Positions 53,775-60,219 of a stretch of 64,000 nt of DNA are shown one piece after another. The stretch covers positions 1 through 64,000 of the forward strand of contig CAJUIL010000009.1 in NCBI GenBank assembly GCA_910586225.1. Direction: 5' to 3'. This stretch comes from an uncultured Eubacterium sp. (GTDB taxonomy: Bacteria > Bacillota > Clostridia > Lachnospirales > Lachnospiraceae). The first letter of the stretch is position 1; every line of letters starts with the position of its first letter. Under the pieces are notes generated by a model. The model saw nothing but the letters and a program-made list of their open reading frames with translations, was not told the DNA's origin and searched no databases. The position numbers and the translations under genes were made by a program.

Positions 53775-55679
53775 TCATTCTCCTTGATAAGTATAAGTCG
53801 GAACGATCTTTTGGACGATGCAGCGGATATCCTGGCTGTCTTGGTTCACCGCTTTTTTCAGCTGTTCCAGCTGATGCAGGAACTTTTCTTCGTCAAACAA
53901 GATCGGTTTCCCAATATGTATCAGATGATTCTGCGTATCCTGTAAGCCCTCCTCATCCATCAGCAATTCCTCATAAAGCTTTTCCCCTGGCCGCAGCCCG
54001 GTAAACTGTATCTCAATATCTTCTCCGGCTCGATATCCCGACAAGCGGATCAGGTTGTTCGCCAGATCCAGAATCTTTACCGACTCTCCCATATCCAGCA
54101 CAAAGATCTCTCCGCCCTTCGCATAAGCGCCTGCCTGCAGCACCAAGGCTACCGCCTCCGGAATCGTCATAAAGTAGCGGATCACATCTGGATGCGTAAC
54201 CGTTACCGGCCCGCCGGCGGCAATCTGTTTTTTAAACAAAGGGATCACGCTTCCGTTGCTGCCCAACACATTGCCAAAACGCACAGCCACAAATTCCGTC
54301 GCATACTTATGATCCAACATCTGAATGATCATCTCACAGATACGTTTTGACGCCCCCATGATATTCGTTGGATTGACCGCTTTGTCCGTAGAAATCAGCA
54401 CAAAACGCTTCACACCATGCTGTCCCGCTGCTTCCGCGGTCTTATAAGTGCCGAATACATTATTTTTTATCGCCTCGTTTGGACTGTCCTCCATCAGAGG
54501 CACGTGCTTATGCGCTGCCGCATGGTAAACGACTGCAGGATGGTACGTCTCCATAATCGTATGTATCCGGTGGGTATTCCGCACAGAAGCAATCAATGTG
54601 ACGATATCCAGATTTGGATAGTCATGCTTTAGCTCCTGCTGAATCTCATATGCGTTATTTTCATAAATATCCACAATCACAAGACGTCCAGCCTCATGCT
54701 TTGCCAGCTGGCGGCAGATCTCGCTGCCGATAGAGCCGCCACCGCCTGTTACAAGAACGGTCTGTCCTTTCACATAGCCTAAGATTTCCTCCAGCTTTAC
54801 CTGGATCTGATCCCTGCCCAGAAGGTCCTCAATATTGACCTCGCGAAGCTGTGATACACGAACCTCTCCATTGATCAGCTGATAAGTTCCCGGCAGGATA
54901 CGCAGCTCACAGCCTGTCTGCTGGCAGATCTCTACAATCCTGCGTACCGATTTTTTCGGCGCCGACGGCAGCGCTATGATGATCTTTTGGATCCCGTACT
55001 CTTGTACGGCCTCAAAAATCCTGCTGCTCCCGCCTACAACGGGGCATCCTTGGATATATTTCCCCTGCTTTGCCGGGCTATCGTCAATAAAACACCGCAC
55101 TTGCTGCGTAACATATTTGCTTAACCGCATTTCTTTTAAGATCGCAGCCCCGGCATCTCCGGCGCCGACAACCATGACATTTGCGGTACTGTCCCTGGAA
55201 GAGCCGTATTCGTTCCTGAAAAACCGGAAGAACCGGAAGCTGAACCGGATACAGATTTCAAGCGCCATAAGCAGCAGGATATACAGCACATAATAACTGC
55301 GCGGCATCTGCATCCCCATCAAACAAATACCAACATACTGCAGGACGCCGGATATCACAACAGCAAACGCAACATTGCAAAGCTCCTGGACACTCGCATA
55401 TTTCCACAGGCTTGTATATAGCCGGAACAGGTAAAACACGATGACCGTGCAGATGATATTCACAGTCAGATAACGGTATCCATTTTCCACATAGACGGGG
55501 TCAATCTTAAAAAAGCTCAGCTCATACCGTATCACCAGCGAAAAAAAGCTGGATACATAAACTGCCAAAACATCAAAGAGCAGCAGCAGCGCCGCTTTCG
55601 CCCGCATACTGGCATCTGCAGACACGTCGGGCAGCCAAGCCCTTTGTCTCCTGTTTTTCTCCTTATCCTCTTCCTTCAT
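53775..55679 (-). CDS. Membrane-bound UDP-sugar 4,6-dehydratase (PglF/WbpM/CapD-like)
   Basis: This 634-residue protein has four or so N-terminal membrane segments, a CoA-binding-like domain (VMVVGAGDAGAAILKEM) and a C-terminal SDR domain: VTGGGGSIGSEICRQ, FVLISTDKAVNPTNIMGASKR and HVPLMEDSP. It should convert UDP-GlcNAc to the 4-keto-6-deoxy sugar, feeding the 4-aminotransferase and possibly the formyltransferase downstream. ATG 55679 is used. It follows the Wzz-like gene after 48 nt. Confidence 0.93.
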   Translation of the reverse strand: MKEEDKEKNRRQRAWLPDVSADASMRAKAALLLLFDVLAVYVSSFFSLVIRYELSFFKIDPVYVENGYRYLTVNIICTVIVFYLFRLYTSLWKYASVQELCNVAFAVVISGVLQYVGICLMGMQMPRSYYVLYILLLMALEICIRFSFRFFRFFRNEYGSSRDSTANVMVVGAGDAGAAILKEMRLSKYVTQQVRCFIDDSPAKQGKYIQGCPVVGGSSRIFEAVQEYGIQKIIIALPSAPKKSVRRIVEICQQTGCELRILPGTYQLINGEVRVSQLREVNIEDLLGRDQIQVKLEEILGYVKGQTVLVTGGGGSIGSEICRQLAKHEAGRLVIVDIYENNAYEIQQELKHDYPNLDIVTLIASVRNTHRIHTIMETYHPAVVYHAAAHKHVPLMEDSPNEAIKNNVFGTYKTAEAAGQHGVKRFVLISTDKAVNPTNIMGASKRICEMIIQMLDHKYATEFVAVRFGNVLGSNGSVIPLFKKQIAAGGPVTVTHPDVIRYFMTIPEAVALVLQAGAYAKGGEIFVLDMGESVKILDLANNLIRLSGYRAGEDIEIQFTGLRPGEKLYEELLMDEEGLQDTQNHLIHIGKPILFDEEKFLHQLEQLKKAVNQDSQDIRCIVQKIVPTYTYQGE

Positions 55680-55727
55680 GAACCCCGCTTCCTATCCATT
55701 TTATTTCGTGCCCTTTTTGGCTTGTAC

Positions 55728-57296
55728 TCATTCCAATGCCGCTGCGCCTAACACATAAATACCATTTTCCTGATAAAACTCCATCGCAGCATCAACCATC
55801 CGATGCGTCGTATGCCCGATCCTGCATACCATCAGGACGTTTCCGACATCTGTCAGCGCATCCCACACAGAAATGTTTCCGCTCACATTTTCAGCAACCA
55901 CCACATCGATCTCCCATTCCCGAAGCTGGCCCACCATGCTTTCCAGACACGCCTTCTCTTTTTCATCCGGTGTAAAATCTGCCGCAAGGCAAATGCTGGA
56001 TATGTGCCGCTTCCTGCAGGAAAGCCTCACACGGTTTAGTACTTGCGCCTTCTTCTGCTCATCAGCGCCCTGTGCGGTATCCCCAAGCCCTGCTTTCCGA
56101 TGCAAAGAAATACTTCCATAAAACGGAAACGTATAATAAGACTGAAATTCCCCTGCACCCTTGACTGTATCGCGCAGCAGATACCAGCAGGCATATCCTG
56201 CTCCATACAAAAAGATCCCGCCGAACAATCCAAGCAGTACAAAAAGCACGTTGACGCTTCCTTTCGCCTGCGTATTTGATCCCTCCTGGCTTTCTGCTTC
56301 TAGTTCAGCTTCGCTTTCAAGCCCGCTAACGCCTTCCGCTGTCCCCTCTGTGCTATCTGGCGCAGACGCTTCTCCGCCTTCTGCTGTACTCTCTGCGTTA
56401 TCTGGCGCAGACGGCTCTCCGTCTTCTGCCGCTTTTTCATCCGCATCTGCCGCAGCAGCATACATCGCTTTTTGTGTATCATCAAACGCACCTAGCATCG
56501 CCTTTAAATTTGCCTGGTCAGTTGTCAAAAGCGTCCGCTTTTCCCGCTGCCAGAACAGCAGGTCGATGTCCATCCTTACTTTTTCCTCGCTGGACAAAAG
56601 CGTCAGCGTATGGCTGCCGCACTCCTTTTTTACAATAGAGCTGTACGCCTTTAACGCTTTTTGCATATCCGCCGCAAGAGCTGTCGCCATCTCCTCGTCC
56701 CTGCCTGTCACATCGATCGATAAAAGCACGCCCGACCATTGTTTTTCTTCCTTATCTGTATATGTGCCGCTCGTTTTCTGCACCGCCTGGAACAACTCTG
56801 GCAAGAAACGGCTGTCCACCTGCTCCATTGCACGATCGATACGGCAGATATCAGAAACTACCCTGTCATTGGACAGATAATCCAGATATTTTTCTACAAT
56901 CTTCTGTGTCGTCCACCCACCTGCACCTTCGATCCGAAAGATCAGCTGTACACTTTTTTTATGATAAGGATCGGTCTGCATCCGCATGGAGTTTTGTACA
57001 TAATCCTCCAGCTGTGCCGTCTCTTTTGCCAGCTGCCGCGCTGCTGCCACGCCGCGCTCCTGCTCTTCCTTCGTCAGAGGAACAGGCTGTGTCTCTCCTT
57101 CCTCGGACGCCGCATCCTCCTTTGCCGCATCCATTCCGCCGTTTTTACTAAGATAATAGCTTCCTGCACCTGCCAAGACAGCAAACACCAACGCACATAC
57201 AAGCATCCGCTTCCACTGTCCGCCCAGCCTGCGCAGCAGGTCTAAAAGGTCTATCTCTACTTCTTCTGTTCTTTTCCAGGAACATTGCCTGTCCAT
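55728..57296 (-). CDS. Wzz/CapA-like chain-length protein fused to a degenerate BY-kinase-like domain (second copy)
   Basis: The 522-residue protein has the same plan as the one at 16630: membrane segment near residues 30-48, extracytoplasmic region with helices, second membrane segment near residue 360, and a C-terminal kinase-like fold (ISSICLAADFTPDEKEK, VGNVLMVCRIGHTTHR, ENGIYVLGAAALE) without a P-loop. Before the second membrane segment lies a Ser/Glu/Ala-rich linker with two near-copies of a 15-residue unit (GEPSAPDNAESTAEG and GEASAPDSTEGTAEG). ATG 57296 follows AGGAG. It starts 20 nt after the XRE gene, so it is likely the first structural gene of the locus. Confidence 0.82.
   Translation of the reverse strand: MDRQCSWKRTEEVEIDLLDLLRRLGGQWKRMLVCALVFAVLAGAGSYYLSKNGGMDAAKEDAASEEGETQPVPLTKEEQERGVAAARQLAKETAQLEDYVQNSMRMQTDPYHKKSVQLIFRIEGAGGWTTQKIVEKYLDYLSNDRVVSDICRIDRAMEQVDSRFLPELFQAVQKTSGTYTDKEEKQWSGVLLSIDVTGRDEEMATALAADMQKALKAYSSIVKKECGSHTLTLLSSEEKVRMDIDLLFWQREKRTLLTTDQANLKAMLGAFDDTQKAMYAAAADADEKAAEDGEPSAPDNAESTAEGGEASAPDSTEGTAEGVSGLESEAELEAESQEGSNTQAKGSVNVLFVLLGLFGGIFLYGAGYACWYLLRDTVKGAGEFQSYYTFPFYGSISLHRKAGLGDTAQGADEQKKAQVLNRVRLSCRKRHISSICLAADFTPDEKEKACLESMVGQLREWEIDVVVAENVSGNISVWDALTDVGNVLMVCRIGHTTHRMVDAAMEFYQENGIYVLGAAALE
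56325..56425 (-). repeat. Tandem 45-nt repeats in the Wzz-like linker
   Basis: The segment TATCTGGCGCAGACG recurs 45 nt apart with related flanks, encoding two copies of a 15-residue Ala/Pro/Ser/Glu-rich unit. Unit number could vary between strains without frameshift. Confidence 0.65.
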
Positions 57297-57316
57297 TTTG
57301 AAATTCTCCTTACACA

Positions 57317-57664
57317 CTAAGCTTCGTTCATGATCTCCGCCACGGACTTCATGATCCTGATATACATCGAATAGCTGTCCGTATTCTTCCCGCCGGTTTT
57401 CTTTTCTGACGGATTCCACATATTCAAAACAGCGTCCGACGGATGCGCCTCACCCCAGAGCAATGCATCCGCATCCGTATCCAGTGCGTTGCAGATGCTT
57501 ACAAATGTCTCCAGACTCATGATCCTGGAGCCCCGCTCAATATGCCCAAGAAAAGACATACTGATCGCACATTTTTCTGCCAGTTCATTTTGTGACCAGC
57601 CTTTTGCCTTTCGGACCTGCCGGATCCGCATCCCTAATTTGCTGTAATCTAATTCCCTTGTCAT
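57317..57664 (-). CDS. XRE-family transcriptional regulator of the polysaccharide locus
   Basis: This 115-residue protein has an N-terminal HTH_3 domain (MRIRQVRKAKGWSQNELAEKCAISMSFLGHIERGSR), followed by a short C-terminal part with no known ligand domain. It is the first gene of the polysaccharide operon, 20 nt upstream of the Wzz-like gene, so it probably regulates the operon and itself. A 22-bp element covers its likely -10 (57732-57753) and recurs at 58021-58042. Confidence 0.9.
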   Translation of the reverse strand: MTRELDYSKLGMRIRQVRKAKGWSQNELAEKCAISMSFLGHIERGSRIMSLETFVSICNALDTDADALLWGEAHPSDAVLNMWNPSEKKTGGKNTDSYSMYIRIMKSVAEIMNEA

Positions 57665-57731
57665 CCCTTCCTTAATCCCTCCGTTTTGCTGTAATAGCCG
57701 TACGAGCTTGTTTTGTGAAAATACAAAAACT

Positions 57732-57753
57732 TAACATTTTATAACAATATGTT
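57732..57753 (-). promoter_or_regulatory. Candidate promoter/operator of the polysaccharide operon
   Basis: On the minus strand this 22-bp element contains TGTTATAAA, an extended -10, about 70 nt before the XRE start. The sequence AACATATTGTTATAAAATG is repeated with one mismatch at 58021. The TAACA/TGTTA symmetry suggests a binding site for the XRE protein. Confidence 0.55.
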
Positions 57754-57811
57754 GCCTGAAAGTATTCTATACCAAATTTATTTTTTTTGCAACAAAAACA
57801 AGAAAAATGTA

Positions 57812-57939
57812 TATAATTACCAGATATATTAAATGGTATCTTGATCTATTTGTCAGATATTCACAATAAAATTTGCATTTCTTCAGCCGCAGATCAAACG
57901 TGGCCAAACCTGCTGTTTACAAAAAACAGCAGGTTTTTT
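57812..57939 (+). ncRNA. Possible small RNA or orphan transcript with terminator
   Basis: A perfect hairpin with 13-bp arms (57906-57918 and 57924-57936), 5-nt loop and T6 run has the form of a rho-independent terminator on the plus strand. No plus-strand gene precedes it. A TATAAT at 57812-57817 with TTGCAA at 57787-57792 (19-nt spacer, longer than ideal) could drive a transcript of about 115 nt ending here. The terminator alone is the firm part. Confidence 0.4.
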
Positions 57940-58008
57940 CTTATAAAAAAGTCTTTGAAAATCTTATTTTTTCCTTATTTTATGCGGGTTTGCGGAATTA
58001 AAACGACG

Positions 58009-58053
58009 ATTCTAATACATAACAAATTGTTATAAAATGTTATGTATTAGAAT
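58009..58053. repeat. Perfect 16-bp inverted repeat containing the second copy of the 22-bp element
   Basis: Arms ATTCTAATACATAACA and TGTTATGTATTAGAAT flank a 13-nt loop. The 22-bp element at 58021-58042, nearly identical to the one at the XRE promoter but in the opposite orientation, lies inside. It could be a double operator. As a terminator for the gene ending at 58122 it lacks a clean U run. Confidence 0.7.
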
Positions 58054-58121
58054 TTTATCTCTTTTTCCTCTCATGACATATATTATTCAGAATGGAATAA
58101 AATTCTCCGTCTCCTGGTTTT

Positions 58122-59150
58122 TTATAGTTCTTGATAAATAGTTACTACAGCTTCATGATCGTTCACACTGTCGTTATTCTTTTTTAAATAAAAAATCCTG
58201 CCTTTCATATTCGCCTTAATTATACTTTTTCTGCCCGTTTCAGCTGATTCGCCACTTCTTCCGCTAAAAGATTCTCTAACCTCAATCAATGGAGTTCCTT
58301 TTTTCACAACTTCTCCATCCTCCTTTAGCAACTTACAGGTATATTTTTTATCATACCCCTCACCAAGCCTATTCAAGAGCGCTATCCCAGAAAGCATAAT
58401 CGAAGAGTATCCAAAATGCGGCATCTCCTCCTCCAACTGGTCTGCTGAAAATCTAAGGATGCTTCTCTTATCGTCAAACTTAGACTTACTTTCCTTGATT
58501 TCACTCTGTAACTGTATGTAACATTGCTCCAGTTCCTCATATTTTTTCTTTAATTCAAAATAAAGCTTCTTTTGTTCGTCTATTTCATTTTGTTTCTTTT
58601 TAACATCCTTTACGCACTTTTCTTCTAAAGCTTTCCATTCCGTCTCATCAAAAATTAAATTTTCACAATCAAATCTGAATAAAAAAGAAAAAGATTCCGG
58701 ATCAATAACTATTTCTTCTCCAGCCTTGTCATTCACATAAGACACAATAAGATCATCATCCACCTGCAAAGTGAAATAATGATCCAAGCACCTTATGTCT
58801 ATCACTCTGCCCGGTTTCACAATACAATTTTTCAGCACATAGATAGGTATGATGCTTTTTGCATCTATAACATTGACACTTTTTGCACCTTCCATTTGAA
58901 TAAACAAATCTGTAATAAGGTTCGAATACACCGAAACCACAACAATTTTGATATCCAAATCAAGATCGCGAAAGCTGTCAATGTTATAATAATTAAGTAT
59001 TTGTTCACAGAAATTCGCGACATCCTCGTTTGATCCCACTTCCATAGACTCATTCCCATCAAAGCTAATGCTGTCGCATTCTCTGTCTGCATCGACATCT
59101 ATTGCTACCCACTGTTTGCAGGCAGCGCAAACCAAAAGATTATAATCCAT
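58122..59150 (-). CDS. Unknown protein: N-terminal domain, coiled coil, lipoyl-like C-terminus
   Basis: I do not recognise this 342-residue protein. Residues 1 to about 170 are alternating beta/alpha with no catalytic motif, faintly like the actin-like domains of pilus or secretion accessory proteins. Residues about 180-235 form a charged coiled coil (KKKQNEIDEQKKLYFELKKK). The C-terminal 75 residues have the two half-motifs of a lipoyl/biotinyl fold: DGEVVKKGTPLIEVRE, then IKANMKGRIFYLKKNNDSVN, without the modified-Lys hairpin. Coiled coil plus lipoyl-like fold recalls adaptor proteins of export machines. Its ATG overlaps the upstream gene by 11 nt, so it is coupled to the island. Confidence 0.7.
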   Translation of the reverse strand: MDYNLLVCAACKQWVAIDVDADRECDSISFDGNESMEVGSNEDVANFCEQILNYYNIDSFRDLDLDIKIVVVSVYSNLITDLFIQMEGAKSVNVIDAKSIIPIYVLKNCIVKPGRVIDIRCLDHYFTLQVDDDLIVSYVNDKAGEEIVIDPESFSFLFRFDCENLIFDETEWKALEEKCVKDVKKKQNEIDEQKKLYFELKKKYEELEQCYIQLQSEIKESKSKFDDKRSILRFSADQLEEEMPHFGYSSIMLSGIALLNRLGEGYDKKYTCKLLKEDGEVVKKGTPLIEVRESFSGRSGESAETGRKSIIKANMKGRIFYLKKNNDSVNDHEAVVTIYQEL

Positions 59151-59541
59151 CTGTTGTCACCTGCCCAATAAATTTCATTAGCATCTCATCTCTCAAGGTA
59201 TATGCTAATAAACTAAACTCTTCTTTCACAACCTTGTTATCTTTGACGAAATATTTCTTACCGTCAAAATTAATTCCATAATCAGGAATACGAAGTTTTT
59301 TATCTCTTCCTAACCTTCCTAATATCTCTAACATAAGCTTTTCCACGCTAATTCGTTGTTTAACATTATCTCCGAAAGCCTCCAACATAGCATTGGAAAT
59401 AATGTCATCTTCGTTATCAATTACTATAAGATCAATTTCACCTATCGTATCTAGATTGTATTCTTCCATTTCATATGTGTTTCCATTCTTTTCATAAATC
59501 GACAGGCATTCTTTTTTTATAACCATATAAAAAGTCTGCAC
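59140..59541 (-). CDS. Unknown 133-residue island protein
   Basis: No family recognised. GTG 59541 follows AGGAG with 8-nt spacing and is preferred over the ATG six codons later. The N-terminus (FYMVIKKECLSIYEKNG) and the LIVIDNEDDIISNAMLEAFG segment suggest a small alpha/beta protein, perhaps a shorter version of the N-terminal domain of the next protein. No signal peptide or membrane segment. Overlap with the following gene indicates that the two are made together and may interact. Confidence 0.68.
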   Translation of the reverse strand: MQTFYMVIKKECLSIYEKNGNTYEMEEYNLDTIGEIDLIVIDNEDDIISNAMLEAFGDNVKQRISVEKLMLEILGRLGRDKKLRIPDYGINFDGKKYFVKDNKVVKEEFSLLAYTLRDEMLMKFIGQVTTDGL

Positions 59542-59592
59542 CTTTTATTCTCCTATCTGTATAATTTCATTTCTTGTTGCAGTATTCCTATT

Positions 59593-60204
59593 CTACTTCC
59601 TTACTTCCATAACATTTCGATAGGCTTCCTTATCGCTAATTCCCGGATTAGCACTTTTTTCAACGCTTACAAGCGTATCAACGGCTCCTTGGATTTTAGC
59701 GCTGTCTTTCTCCGAACCATCGACATAATTCAAAATACTTGGAATATGCTGTCCATCTGCCTGCATCAATTTTGCTATCTCTCCCATTTTTGCATCTGTA
59801 AAATACGCTGGATTCTGGCCGACAGCCACGCAGAAATCTTCGATCGGAAATCCCTGATATTTTTCGATCGTGACTCCGGCTGCTAATTCCATACCCTTCT
59901 TAATTTTTTCTTCTTCTGTAGTTAATTTAGACTTTTCAGTATCCAAATCATAATCTTCTACAGCTTTTACATATTCTGCATAACTATCAAAATCTTCTGG
60001 ATGATACTCACTTTGGATTGCCTTATCGCCTAAATCTTCAACCTTTGTTTCAGGTTTAATAAGTCCCAATGCCTTTCCTAAACCTGTTAAGACATTCGCT
60101 ATTGCCTTTAATCCCTGTACCGCCAAACCTGCTACGGCAAGCGTCTTTGCTACTGTTGTTGCCGCCGCTGCAATCGCCGCGATCGTTCCTAAAATAATAC
60201 CCAT
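59593..60204 (-). CDS. Unknown 203-residue protein with hydrophobic Gly/Ala-rich N-terminus
   Basis: No family recognised. The first 48 residues are almost uncharged and rich in Ala, Gly, Val, Leu and Ile (MGIILGTIAAIAAAATTVAK, then GLAVQGLKAIANVLTGLGKA). They resemble amphipathic or pore-forming peptides and lack a signal-peptidase site. The remaining 155 residues are acidic, soluble and helical. ATG 60204 follows AGGAG, 15 nt after the ATPase stop. It could be a membrane component of the machine, or a cargo/effector moved by the ATPase; the sequence does not decide. Confidence 0.72.
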   Translation of the reverse strand: MGIILGTIAAIAAAATTVAKTLAVAGLAVQGLKAIANVLTGLGKALGLIKPETKVEDLGDKAIQSEYHPEDFDSYAEYVKAVEDYDLDTEKSKLTTEEEKIKKGMELAAGVTIEKYQGFPIEDFCVAVGQNPAYFTDAKMGEIAKLMQADGQHIPSILNYVDGSEKDSAKIQGAVDTLVSVEKSANPGISDKEAYRNVMEVRK

Positions 60205-60219
60205 CGTTAAATTTCTCCT

